From positions 358,070 to 422,069 of the forward strand of contig NZ_BMJC01000004.1 of NCBI RefSeq assembly GCF_014642875.1: 64,000 bases of DNA, read 5' to 3'. The translations under genes were made by a program, and so were the position numbers. This document shows, in pieces, positions 35,401-43,465 of this stretch. The DNA comes from Puia dinghuensis. GTDB taxonomy: Bacteria > Bacteroidota > Bacteroidia > Chitinophagales > Chitinophagaceae. The notes below the pieces were generated by a model. It did not search any database and was not told where the DNA came from. It worked only from the letters and a program-made list of their open reading frames with translations. Every line of letters begins with the position of its first letter. The first letter of the stretch is position 1.

Positions 35401-37980
35401 GGCCTGCTGCAGGGCTTCGTCCAGGGTCTTGTGGGGGCTGTCGTCGAGAAAGATGGATTCCTGTACACGGCTGAAAGGATGCAGGGCAAATACCGCATCG
35501 GCGCCTGTTTCTTCCAGTACGGCTTCGAGCTCTGCGATCACCGCGCCGGCATCCTTCCATTCCTTGTATGATGGCAGCGCTTCTTCCTGGCGTGCGCTGA
35601 GATTTACGAGATGTTGCCGGAGAGCAATGATCTGCTCGATCAGCTCCCGGCCGGTGAGGCCGGTCTCTTTTCCTTCTTCAAGACAACGCTCATGAAATTC
35701 CCGGACAAGATCGAGATGATGGTTCATCGAATGCAGCAGGGATTCGCGGCGCGTCTTCAGCGCCGTCAGGTCAAGCTTTTGCTCGATAAAATTTTCATAT
35801 GTGCTCCGCAGATTGCGGATAAACTCCCGTTTGTCTCCCTGGCTGTCATGGATATAACAACAGAGCTCTTCCAGTCCCACTTGCTTAAGCCGGTGGTAGA
35901 CGACGTCGAGGGCCGCACGCTTCTCGCAGACAAAGAGGATGCTCTTCCCCCGCGCTACGAAGTCGGCGATGAGGTTGGTGATCGTCTGGCTTTTGCCCGT
36001 GCCCGGTGGTCCCTGGATGATATAACTATAACCGGCCCTGCTTTGTAAAATAGCTTTTGTCTGGGTGGGATCGGCAGTGACGACATGGTACCAGTCATCG
36101 GGCCGGTTGCCGTCAAAAGGATGTTCGGGAAAGACCCGTGGCTCCCTGCTGAAAAGCGCATCGAACGTATCATGTTGCAGCTGCCGGTCGATAACTACAT
36201 TGTAGTCCTGCACCAGGCTCATCTTCTTATAATTGAAATTGCCCAGCACCATGTTGCAGACATCGAAGTCCCAGCTGTAAGGATTGCTCTCGCTTTCGGT
36301 TATCTGGTAGATGTCCCTTTCCCGGACGGGGTTTGACGGTCGCGGCTGAGGGTCTGACGGCCGGTCGTAGGGATCAGTCAAATGATCGCGGTGAGGCGTC
36401 TCAAGGTCGGTATTGACGAGGAATTCGAGGAAGCTGTGTCTGGGCTCGATGCGCTGGCGGAAAATTTCCAATCCCATGGGCTTGTAATGCTCCGGGTCAT
36501 AGGTATAAGGGATCGACCGGTAACCGGGTTCCTGTCCCGGCATCCGGCGAAGCTTTCTGCGATAGTTGCTCACGGTCTGCCGGGCTTCGCTGTGGATGAG
36601 GCGGATACGCGGCTTGTCGATATAACGCAGGACAATACCCTGGTTGGCCTCTTCTATCTGGGCCTGCAGCAGCCGGTAGAACTGTTCCATGCTCATTTCA
36701 TCAAGATCGACCAGATCGGGCAGCCTGATCCCATACAGATCTTTCAGCTGACCCGCGAGCACCGGGTTTACCTCGGCGGCGTTATCAAGCACTTTCAGCA
36801 CATAATGATCTTCCTTTACTTTTTTATTTTTCTTCAGACTCACCGGCACCAGCAGCAGGGGGCTTTGAATCCGCTCTTTTGGATTCTCTTTGAGGTTATG
36901 CCAATTGAGAAAGGCGATCACCAGCCTTAGCTGACTGAATCCATATTCCTGAATATTCCGTTGTGACTCTACCCGCACGGCATCGAGTGATGAAGGAAGA
37001 TAGCCATGATCTTCGAACCGCAGGTATTTGTTGAGCACGATCTCTTTCATCCCGATGATCTGTTCGGCTACCCCGGGATTCCAGGTAAACAGCAGTTCGG
37101 GCCGGATGCTTTGATAATGCAGCACCATCGGCACGCTGCTGACGGTGAGATTGACAAACCGCATATTGGGTTTGTAATATAACAGCCGGTTGCGTCTGGT
37201 GAGGTCGAAAAGCCGGTTGCGAAGCCTGTTGAGGATAAAGGCATCCCGTTCTTTCAATTCCTTATGCACCCAGCCGGCCACCTGGCTCAGATCGGTCTGT
37301 TTCTCGGGGTCATAGTCGCGGTAGTGCTCCAGGCGCGTGATGACATCATAAAGGTCCTGTGACCGGCGGCTCCTGTCGAGCTCTGTCATCTCCGTGATCA
37401 ACCGGCCCAGGGTAGGGTGGATGCGGGGATATTGTTGGGAAGGATTGGTGCGTACCCGCAGCAGCTGGTGCAGGTCTTCGGCATCGTAAAGATCGAGGCC
37501 CATGGCCATGCTGGCGAGAATGAGCCCAAGACAGAAGATATCGGTTTGCGGATCGTGATGTCCCACCAGGTGTTCGAAGCAGCGATAGCCGGGCAGATAA
37601 GCTGCATGGCGCAGGGGCTCATGCGCATCGGTATGGATGGCAAGGTTCCCGGTCTCGGTGGTTCCTTCGCCTGTGTCGGCTTTGATATGCCATTTACCCA
37701 CCACCTCGAAATGCCTGGATTGCACGCGGGGAAAGAGGGCCTCGACGCGATGAAGGGCGCTCGTCGGGGCATGTGCCAGGTTCTCATCGATATCCAATAG
37801 ATCGGAGTTGACAAAGAGGGCCTCTTCTTTTTCAAACGGGGCTACCAGTCCGGCCTCATGAAAGCTCAGTACTTCCCTGAAGAGGGGCAGGACGAAGGCA
37901 ATCGTGTCGTCCGTTGAATAGTCGCCTTTGTCAAAGGCGGTAGACAAGAAGCTGGCGAAAGAAATGCGATTAGATTCCAT
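32494..37980 (-). CDS. Kinase-like / DUF4011-COG1112 SF1 helicase / REase-like / WGR multidomain protein
   Basis: 1828 residues from the ATG at 37980; the longer open frame (to 38370) runs inside the M48 gene and is not used. Residues about 25-225 resemble a protein-kinase C-lobe (TDIFCLGLILASMAMG; LITEMTELDRSRRSQDLYDVITRLEHY) without N-lobe, HRD or DFG. DUF4011-like region about 240-640. SF1 helicase: Walker A GPPGTGKSQT near 655, VVIFDEASQ near 1280, WHYRSHFETLISFSN near 1365, IQGDERDIIIMS near 1515, LFSRARRHMAV near 1560. A restriction-endonuclease-like domain spans about 1620-1725 and a WGR domain (IIRWGRTGTRGQTRLKTF) about 1750-1820. Long helical insertions lie within the helicase. It overlaps the M48 protease gene by 11 bp. 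Probable defence protein; inference. Confidence 0.85.
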   Translation of the reverse strand: MESNRISFASFLSTAFDKGDYSTDDTIAFVLPLFREVLSFHEAGLVAPFEKEEALFVNSDLLDIDENLAHAPTSALHRVEALFPRVQSRHFEVVGKWHIKADTGEGTTETGNLAIHTDAHEPLRHAAYLPGYRCFEHLVGHHDPQTDIFCLGLILASMAMGLDLYDAEDLHQLLRVRTNPSQQYPRIHPTLGRLITEMTELDRSRRSQDLYDVITRLEHYRDYDPEKQTDLSQVAGWVHKELKERDAFILNRLRNRLFDLTRRNRLLYYKPNMRFVNLTVSSVPMVLHYQSIRPELLFTWNPGVAEQIIGMKEIVLNKYLRFEDHGYLPSSLDAVRVESQRNIQEYGFSQLRLVIAFLNWHNLKENPKERIQSPLLLVPVSLKKNKKVKEDHYVLKVLDNAAEVNPVLAGQLKDLYGIRLPDLVDLDEMSMEQFYRLLQAQIEEANQGIVLRYIDKPRIRLIHSEARQTVSNYRRKLRRMPGQEPGYRSIPYTYDPEHYKPMGLEIFRQRIEPRHSFLEFLVNTDLETPHRDHLTDPYDRPSDPQPRPSNPVRERDIYQITESESNPYSWDFDVCNMVLGNFNYKKMSLVQDYNVVIDRQLQHDTFDALFSREPRVFPEHPFDGNRPDDWYHVVTADPTQTKAILQSRAGYSYIIQGPPGTGKSQTITNLIADFVARGKSILFVCEKRAALDVVYHRLKQVGLEELCCYIHDSQGDKREFIRNLRSTYENFIEQKLDLTALKTRRESLLHSMNHHLDLVREFHERCLEEGKETGLTGRELIEQIIALRQHLVNLSARQEEALPSYKEWKDAGAVIAELEAVLEETGADAVFALHPFSRVQESIFLDDSPHKTLDEALQQALQALDEAETLLKACRLEPRQVQEAERLKNLVQFAVLLYPLARTGNMALADPDRPEAKELKEQFDLYQQQQEAYRLSQQENLHWKHKLPADSVGPALDLANKQEGAFFSMFNGSWRKLKHQLQDSYDFSAHNTGKPSRRHLLELLKNEYGSAAQLEQTRQQLQQRFKLDQNIDTARLSIDLLHGKKGHPELDYLLQHPDGAALVISLQALHQPLNRLETRLKRCLQDLPTGSLAETKDELLNIQLNADGLRDWLPALRSFTRLPGKIKATLRSLPLSMKQAEAAIAKKALHQLYQSHRGFANIDAQALEKAVLQLGEGYIALQQLNAQLIRAFVRQRFLQQLELAGRAASQLNEDQKKFKKTFTEGRKILENEFAKSMRYKSIRELSEKESGVVLKTIKPVWLMSPYSVSDSLPLDADLFDVVIFDEASQITLEEGVPAVYRSRQVIIVGDEKQMPPTDFFTSGLKHSDPDDLDKTNGEDEDWLADDADSLLAQGARKLESTLLSWHYRSHFETLISFSNHAFYEGELLTIPDKTIHHQEKAPIRVSGPADAAAQVNSLFDRSISFHLLTGSVYEKRTNPAEADYIAALVRELLLRGTPESIGIVAFSQEQQHAIESALDSLAGEDAHFAQLLEEAYNRTENDQYAGLIIKNLENIQGDERDIIIMSVCYGPDSRHRMLMNFGPINKKGGEKRLNVLFSRARRHMAVVSSIRYEQITNEYNEGANYLRRFLQYAEVISGGHMGVVRTILDGLVPHKTTGNVKTTPTIIREQLKEQLTALGYTVAGPIGQSDFKCSLAVKRRPEDSAYALAILIDDEGHYRNENLIEQYYQRPAILRNFGWKVIPVYAKDWLHQPQKVMEQIVKALKDEPGHPATAPASDGTIPHLPMSPESASAGPYDHLAFRRLVNQAGNAGSFWEAATDGNKLIIRWGRTGTRGQTRLKTFAEEESARKELDRQEKEQIEKGYRPSS

Positions 37981-39184
37981 GTGATCGTTTGTATTGCTGC
38001 CATTTTTTATCTCCGAGCTGCAATTCTTTTTTACAGATGGGCTCATAGACGGCGGACAGCCCGATCTCACCGGCGAATGCCAGGGCTCTTCCCGGCAGCA
38101 ACTCTTCCAGTGAGGGATCGACAAGCGCGAAATCCAGCAGAAGATAGGAAAAATAGTCTCGGATGCTGGGCTGTGCGCCGGCGAGTGCCGTGACCAACCG
38201 TTCGCGGATGTTTTCGGTGGCGCCTTCCCCGGGGTTGGCGGAAGTGTTCGTCGCAGTCGTGGCCGGCCAGGACAGATCGGGGAAATACTGGTGGGCCAGC
38301 CCAAGCACGGTGGCGCTGCGTAGTTGCTCTGGCTGGAGGAATTCGAGTAACAGGTTGCGGGTGAGAGCATGGAGCGTTGCCTGGGAAAAAAGGTCCAGCC
38401 GGTCGAGTTCGGGGCGCCCTTCGATCATCCGGGTGATGGCCTGCTCCGCTTGATCCTGCTGCTCCTGCCAGAGTCGCAGGGCGCGGGTGCGGATAAAATT
38501 TTCCGGATGAGTGGGAGTCTCCGACTGCGTGCCGGGTTCCGCCGTAAAAATGGATTCTGCCTGTGACATAAAATTGGCTGCATTCACTTCGGTGAGCCCG
38601 GTGGCGATCTTCAAAAGCCCGGTGATCACCGCATCGGTATCGCCCAGTACGGCATATGCTCCCCGGTCGCAGTAAATCTCCGTATATAGCTTGAAAAGCC
38701 GCGCGGTCTCATAATAAGGGGCTTCGCTGTTGGGATGGTTGGCGATGGCCGTAATGATCCTGTCGGCGACTTCCAGTTCTCCGTCGAGCATGGTGTACAG
38801 GCGGACATGCGTAAGCTCATGGGCGATAACGCCCAGCATTTCGGCTTCGTTCAGTCGTTCGCGGATGGCTCCGCTGAAGACGAGATGGGCTTCCTGATGG
38901 AGATAGACGATACTGGCGTTGAGTTCATCATTGGCATACTGTGCCTGGTAGGCGGTGACGGCCAGTTCGTCAAGTCCGAGTTTCTCCCTGGCCTTGTCGA
39001 TCTGTGCATAAAGCGCTGCATCGGCCTCGCGGGTGAAGCGATAGGTATTCTTCAATAATTCGGTCTGAAAAGCAACTAATTGTTCTTCGCGGGTGCGGGC
39101 TGCAGCGAAAAATTCCCACGTGGGTTGCTGCTGTTTGAAGTGGTCGCGGACTTTGAGATGATAAGGTAGAGCCTCGGGTAACAT
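37970..39184 (-). CDS. M48-type zinc metalloprotease, partner of the helicase
   Basis: 404 residues. HELTH (His122, Glu123, His126) lies in AEMLGVIAHELTHVRLY, and about 45 residues later LYTEIYCDRGAYAVLG gives Glu169 and Asp173 in the spacing of the M48 family third ligand. No signal peptide and no membrane helix, so unlike HtpX or Ste24 it should be soluble and cytoplasmic. The C-terminal half (about 200-404) is helical with a Thr/Asn/Pro-rich linker near 310-325 and is not recognised. Its stop codon lies inside the start of the giant helicase gene (11-bp overlap), so the two are made together. Only 38 bp separate its ATG from that of uvrD. Confidence 0.75.
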   Translation of the reverse strand: MLPEALPYHLKVRDHFKQQQPTWEFFAAARTREEQLVAFQTELLKNTYRFTREADAALYAQIDKAREKLGLDELAVTAYQAQYANDELNASIVYLHQEAHLVFSGAIRERLNEAEMLGVIAHELTHVRLYTMLDGELEVADRIITAIANHPNSEAPYYETARLFKLYTEIYCDRGAYAVLGDTDAVITGLLKIATGLTEVNAANFMSQAESIFTAEPGTQSETPTHPENFIRTRALRLWQEQQDQAEQAITRMIEGRPELDRLDLFSQATLHALTRNLLLEFLQPEQLRSATVLGLAHQYFPDLSWPATTATNTSANPGEGATENIRERLVTALAGAQPSIRDYFSYLLLDFALVDPSLEELLPGRALAFAGEIGLSAVYEPICKKELQLGDKKWQQYKRSHGI

Positions 39185-39210
39185 AGATGACGTAAGTTAG
39201 CGGATTTAAG

Positions 39211-39218
39211 TAGATTTG
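39211..39218 (+). promoter_or_regulatory. uvrD/pcrA -7 box TAGATTTG
   Basis: Perfect TAnnTTTG ending 4 nt before the ATG at 39223. Transcription would begin at or next to the start codon, so the mRNA may be leaderless. Confidence 0.5.
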
Positions 39219-39222
39219 CAGT

Positions 39223-41568
39223 ATGCGAGATTATATTAGTGAATTGAACGACCGGCAGAAAGAAGCGGTATTGCATAAGGATGGTCCCATCATGATCGTG
39301 GCGGGCGCCGGCAGCGGAAAGACGAAGGTGTTGACGACACGCATCGCCCATCTGCTGGCCCAGGGAGTGGACGCCTTTAATATTCTGGCCCTTACGTTTA
39401 CCAACAAGGCGGCAAAGGAGATGAAAGAGCGTGTGGAAAAGATCCTCGGCAACACCAATGCCCGCAACTTATATATTGGTACTTTTCACAGTGTGTTCGC
39501 CCGGGTCCTCCGCGGTGAAGCGTACCGGCTTGGCTATCCGAGCAATTTCACCATCTATGATACCGATGATGCCAAAGGAGTGCTGAAGACCGTGATCAAC
39601 GAATTGAACCTGGACGACAAGCATTATAAGCCCAATACCGTCTATAACCGCATCTCTCAGGCCAAGAATAGCCTCGTCGGTCCCGTAGAATATGCAAATG
39701 ACTATGCTATTCAACAGGAAGACATGCGCAGCAACCGCCCGGCCATTGCGCAGATCTATGACGCCTACGCCAAACGTTGTTTCAAAAATGGGGCCATGGA
39801 TTTCGACGACCTGCTGATCAAGATGTATGAATTGTTAAAAAACTTCCCCGACGCCCTCCATAAGTTCCAGCACAAGTTCAAATACATCATGATCGATGAG
39901 TACCAGGATACCAATCCTGCCCAGTACGAGATCATAAAGTTGCTGGGCGCTGCTCATGAGAATGTCTGTGTCGTAGGAGATGACGCTCAGAGCATCTATA
40001 GCTTCCGGGGCGCAACCATCGAAAATATTCTACAGTTCCAGAAGGATTATGATGATGTTAAAGTGGTAAAGCTGGAGCAGAACTACCGCAGCACTCAAAG
40101 CATACTCAACGTCGCTAACGAAGTTATCCGAAATAATAAGGGACAGATACCCAAGAACCTATGGACGGACAACGCCACCGGCGAGAAGATCAGACTGGTG
40201 CGGCTGATGACGGACAATGAGGAAGGAAAATTCGTGGCCGATACTATCCAGGAGCAGCGGTTGCGTAATCACTACAACAACCGGGATTTCGCCATCCTCT
40301 ACCGCACCAACTCGCAGAGCCGGGCCTTTGAAGAAAGTCTGCGCCGGATGGGTATTCCCTATACCATGTATGGCGGCATCAGCTTCTACCAGCGGAAGGA
40401 GATCAAGGATTTTGTCGCCTATCTGCGCATCATTGTCAATCCGCGGGATGAAGAGTCGCTGAAACGGATTATCAACTATCCGGCCCGCGGCATCGGCAAG
40501 ACCACTATCGACAGGGCCGTGCTCGCCGCCAATGAGAACAATATCTATCTATGGGAAGTGTTCGAACGGGCCAGGGAATTTGGCTTCAAGGCCGGTACCC
40601 TCGAGGCGATCGAGAATTTCGTGCTCATGATCCGCAGCTTCGCCTCCATGCAGGAGAAGCATAACGCTTATGATCTGGCTTCCCATGTAGGGAAGCAGAC
40701 CAACCTGGTGAAAGAGCTGTTCAACGACAAGTCCACCGAAGGCGTGGCACGCTACGAGAACATCCAGGAATTGCTCAACTCTATAAAAGAATTTACCGAA
40801 CGGCCCGATGATGATGGAGTGTTGGAAACCGACACCAAGGGGTTGGGCAATTATTTGCAGCAGATAACCCTGCTGACGGATGCCGATGAGAAAGACCCCA
40901 ATGCCGACACGGTAAAGCTCATGACGATACATGCTGCCAAAGGGTTGGAATTCTCCTGTGTCTTTGCGGCGGGATTGGAAGAGATGCTTTTCCCTAATGC
41001 CATGGCGATCAATACACGGGAAGAGCTGGAAGAGGAAAGAAGATTGTTCTATGTCGTCATCACCCGCGCCAAGCAAAGGTTGTGGATCACCTATGCCAAC
41101 ACCAGGTATCGTTTTGGCAATCTGGTACAGAATGAGCCAAGCCGTTTTATTGAAGAGATACCGTCAGAATATTTAGACCGAAGCTTTGCCGGCGGCGGCC
41201 TGCGCAATCAAAGCCCTGGCGGGCCTTCCGGCTCCGCATACGACCGGATGCATGGTGGCGGCTTTGGCAGTGCTTCACAGGCGGAAAAAAGATACGGTCC
41301 TCCGCCGGCCAAAAAAGATTCGCGCCCTTCTTATATTCCACCCAAACCGGCAGCTAAATCCATTGAGCATGTCCCCTCACCCGATTTCGTAGCAAGTGAT
41401 ACCTCGGGCCTGCAGGTTGGACAAAAAGTAGAACATCAGAAATTCGGATTCGGCGAAGTCGTCGGAATGGAAGGCAATGCCCACAACCCGATCGCTACCG
41501 TCAAATTCGAATTAAATGGAGAGAAGAAGATCATGCTTAACTACGCGAAACTGCGAATTGTCGAGTGA
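39223..41568 (+). CDS. UvrD/PcrA/Rep-family DNA helicase
   Basis: 781 residues with the full SF1A set: LNDRQKEAV (Q motif), AGAGSGKTKVL (Walker A), LTFTNKAAKEM, GTFHSVFARVLR, IMIDEYQDTN (Walker B), VGDDAQSIYSFRGA, LEQNYRST, MTIHAAKGLEF and VITRAKQRLWI. The C-terminal tail (about 640-781) is Gly/Ser/Pro-rich and ends in a PcrA-like module (GQKVEHQKFGFGEVVGMEGN...KIMLNYAKLRIVE). It is the housekeeping 3'-5' helicase of mismatch and excision repair and transcription-coupled repair. I avoid choosing between uvrD and pcrA. Confidence 0.95.
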   Translation: MRDYISELNDRQKEAVLHKDGPIMIVAGAGSGKTKVLTTRIAHLLAQGVDAFNILALTFTNKAAKEMKERVEKILGNTNARNLYIGTFHSVFARVLRGEAYRLGYPSNFTIYDTDDAKGVLKTVINELNLDDKHYKPNTVYNRISQAKNSLVGPVEYANDYAIQQEDMRSNRPAIAQIYDAYAKRCFKNGAMDFDDLLIKMYELLKNFPDALHKFQHKFKYIMIDEYQDTNPAQYEIIKLLGAAHENVCVVGDDAQSIYSFRGATIENILQFQKDYDDVKVVKLEQNYRSTQSILNVANEVIRNNKGQIPKNLWTDNATGEKIRLVRLMTDNEEGKFVADTIQEQRLRNHYNNRDFAILYRTNSQSRAFEESLRRMGIPYTMYGGISFYQRKEIKDFVAYLRIIVNPRDEESLKRIINYPARGIGKTTIDRAVLAANENNIYLWEVFERAREFGFKAGTLEAIENFVLMIRSFASMQEKHNAYDLASHVGKQTNLVKELFNDKSTEGVARYENIQELLNSIKEFTERPDDDGVLETDTKGLGNYLQQITLLTDADEKDPNADTVKLMTIHAAKGLEFSCVFAAGLEEMLFPNAMAINTREELEEERRLFYVVITRAKQRLWITYANTRYRFGNLVQNEPSRFIEEIPSEYLDRSFAGGGLRNQSPGGPSGSAYDRMHGGGFGSASQAEKRYGPPPAKKDSRPSYIPPKPAAKSIEHVPSPDFVASDTSGLQVGQKVEHQKFGFGEVVGMEGNAHNPIATVKFELNGEKKIMLNYAKLRIVE

Positions 41569-41730
41569 GGAAATGCAAATAATTTGCAGGAAATAATTGG
41601 AAAACTTCTCCTGCGTGGAAAGATTCTCCCGGTGGGAACAAAAAGAGAAACTTTTTTAAAGTGGAACAAAAAAAGCCTTGTTGGGACCCGCGGAAAACCT
41701 GCGCAGTTATAGATTTTAACAAAAGTTTGC

Positions 41731-41738
41731 TATCTTTT
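41731..41738 (+). promoter_or_regulatory. -7 box TATCTTTT of the first RAYT gene
   Basis: Seven of eight bases match TAnnTTTG; the ATG is 5 nt downstream, so the message would have almost no leader. Confidence 0.35.
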
Positions 41739-41742
41739 ACGC

Positions 41743-42315
41743 ATGACCGAAATGTACAAGATACAGCCGAAGGGATTGTATTTTGTAACCCTAACCGTAG
41801 TCGGCGGGATCGACGTATTCACTCGCTTTGAATACTGCGATTTGTTGGTGGACAACCTCAACTACTGCATCGAAAACAAACGGCTACGGGTATACGAATA
41901 TGCCATCCTGCCCAGTCAGTTGTATATGATAGCGGACGTCGAACAAGGGAAAGGTAATCTTCCGAAAGTATTACGTGATCTAAAGAGCATTTCAGCCAAA
42001 CAGATCCTCCGGGCTATTTCAGAACACCCTGATGAAAGCCGGAAGGAATGGCTGATGCGGCTGTTCCATTTCTTTGCCAACCGCTACCAGCACGATTCGG
42101 AACATCACTTCTGGCAGTTCGGCAACCAGCCGGTCGATCTGGAAAAGATCCTTAAAAAGGACAAACCCATGCCTACCCCCATCGACAAGCTGATGAAGGC
42201 CAAGTGGGTCGACAATCCCGAACATTATATCTATTGTAGCGCCTATCCCAGACAACGGGTAAAACTTTCCACAGTCAACGGCTTCATCGACGAGCCGCAA
42301 TTGGACGAAAAGTAA
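41743..42315 (+). CDS. RAYT-like Y1 transposase homologue with lost HUH motif
   Basis: 190 residues. The fold markers of REP-associated tyrosine transposases are present (YFVTLTVVGGIDVFTRFEYCDLLVDNLNYC, a RDLKSISAKQIL helix, PEHYIYCSAY near the C-terminus). Where active members have the metal-binding HxH (for example MTSHLHL in the next gene) this protein has LPSQLYM, so both histidines are gone. It should not cut DNA and is either a decaying copy or a domesticated DNA-binding protein. The second RAYT follows 150 bp downstream in the same direction. Confidence 0.7.
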   Translation: MTEMYKIQPKGLYFVTLTVVGGIDVFTRFEYCDLLVDNLNYCIENKRLRVYEYAILPSQLYMIADVEQGKGNLPKVLRDLKSISAKQILRAISEHPDESRKEWLMRLFHFFANRYQHDSEHHFWQFGNQPVDLEKILKKDKPMPTPIDKLMKAKWVDNPEHYIYCSAYPRQRVKLSTVNGFIDEPQLDEK

Positions 42316-42358
42316 GGATCGGCCGGAAAAAATAAGGGAAAATTTTGGAGCGCCCTGC

Positions 42359-42379
42359 AACCGAATTATCGGGTTTTTT
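42359..42379 (+). terminator. Short hairpin with U tract after the first RAYT gene
   Basis: AACCGA, loop ATTA, TCGGGTT (one bulged G) followed by TTTT. Weak but correctly placed, 44 nt after the stop. Confidence 0.4.
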
Positions 42380-42466
42380 GTAATTTAGTACACATCCCCC
42401 CCGCCCATACCTGTCTCATTTGCACCCTATTTGATAACGGCTTTTTTGTCATCAAAACGAGAGACT

Positions 42467-43060
42467 ATGCTGTCAAACGAAAAACCGATGATCCCCCTGG
42501 ATGCCTGTTATTTCCTGACGTTGAACACTGTAGACAAGATAGATGTATTTACCCGGCCGGCTTATAAGCAGGTGATCGCCGAAGCCTTGAATTATTTTAT
42601 CACTACCCAGGGGCTTACCATTTATTCCTGGTGTCTGATGACCAGCCATCTCCACCTCATCGTCCGGACAAAAGAAGCAACCGCCCCCGCCTATTTTGAA
42701 CGGGATTTCAAGAAATATACCACACCGGCCATCCTGAAAACCATCGAAATGGAAATGGATTTCAGGCGGGAGTGGATGCTGCAGCATTTCGAGGAATATC
42801 GCAAATCCCTACGCAAGGAGAAATTCCATCTGTGGCAAGACTGCTGCAGTCCCCTGCGCATCGATTGCTCCTCTCGCCAGTCCCTGCTCGACCGGATAGC
42901 TCATATCCACGAGAACCCCGTCAGGGAGCGGATCGTAGAGCAGCCGGAGTCCTATCTGTTCAGCAGTGCAAGGGACTATACCGCGAGGCCCGGTCTTGTC
43001 CGCGTCAGGGTAGTGCAGCAGCAAGGGCCTTTTGGAGTAAAGCTGCTATCCTCCAATTAG
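42467..43060 (+). CDS. REP-associated tyrosine transposase (RAYT, Y1/HUH)
   Basis: 197 residues from the ATG at 42467; a TTG twelve codons upstream is less likely. The HUH motif is intact (MTSHLHLIVR), and the C-terminal block HENPVRERIVEQPESYLFSSARDY contains candidate catalytic tyrosines. RAYTs are related to IS200/IS605 transposases but are usually single, chromosomal and non-self-mobile, and they act on REP palindromes. Two REP-like clusters occur in this window (9771-9858 and 46476-46555). No inverted or subterminal IS ends are apparent. The 3' end overlaps the convergent arsC-like gene by 15 bp. Confidence 0.85.
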   Translation: MLSNEKPMIPLDACYFLTLNTVDKIDVFTRPAYKQVIAEALNYFITTQGLTIYSWCLMTSHLHLIVRTKEATAPAYFERDFKKYTTPAILKTIEMEMDFRREWMLQHFEEYRKSLRKEKFHLWQDCCSPLRIDCSSRQSLLDRIAHIHENPVRERIVEQPESYLFSSARDYTARPGLVRVRVVQQQGPFGVKLLSSN

Positions 43061-43402
43061 CGCTGTAAGCGCCGCCACCGTTTTTTTCTCACTGCCCACA
43101 AATACCTTTTTGCCCGCCACCACGACAGGGCGCTTGAGAAAGGTGTACTCTTCCAGGATCAGCCGGCGGTAGTCGGCTTCTGTCAAAACCTGGTCCTTCA
43201 ACCCTAACTCTTTGTATTTGAGCGCCCTCCGGCTGAACAACGCTTCGTACGAACCTACTTTTTCCTTTAGCTCATCCAGCTGGGCAGGCGTAATGCCGGC
43301 CGTTTTTACATCCTGTAAGGTAAACCCCTTTTCCGCCGCCCCGGTTTCTTCCAGGATGCGCTGGCAGGTGGTGCAAGTGGAGAGATGATAGATCTTCTTC
43401 AT
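43046..43402 (-). CDS. ArsC/Spx-family reductase-like protein
   Basis: 118 residues from the ATG at 43402 (MKKIYHLSTCTTCQRIL). The N-terminal CTTC (Cys 10 and 13) and LSTCTTCQ pattern with FLKRPVVVAGKKVFVG near the C-terminus are those of the ArsC/YffB/Spx thioredoxin-fold family. It could be a glutathione- or thiol-dependent reductase; no arsenic genes are nearby, so an arsenate role is not supported. An upstream in-frame start at 43471 would run through the promoter and the start of the divergent sigma gene. Confidence 0.82.
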   Translation of the reverse strand: MKKIYHLSTCTTCQRILEETGAAEKGFTLQDVKTAGITPAQLDELKEKVGSYEALFSRRALKYKELGLKDQVLTEADYRRLILEEYTFLKRPVVVAGKKVFVGSEKKTVAALTALIGG

Positions 43403-43465
43403 GGTTGCGAATGTAATATTTTCCACGAGCCGCCGACAAATAGTATTATTGTTAAAAGCCTCGAC

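Noticed and set aside
37980-38370. 130-codon N-terminal extension of the giant helicase
   Set aside because: Ser/Pro/Arg-rich out-of-frame reading of the M48 gene; the ATG at 37980 gives the sensible start.
41569-43080. Complete IS200/IS605-type insertion sequence around the RAYT genes
   Set aside because: No end hairpins, TnpB gene or target-site pattern visible; the proteins are RAYT-type.
43046-43402. Arsenic resistance locus
   Set aside because: Only an ArsC/Spx-fold protein is present, without ArsR, ArsB or Acr3 neighbours.
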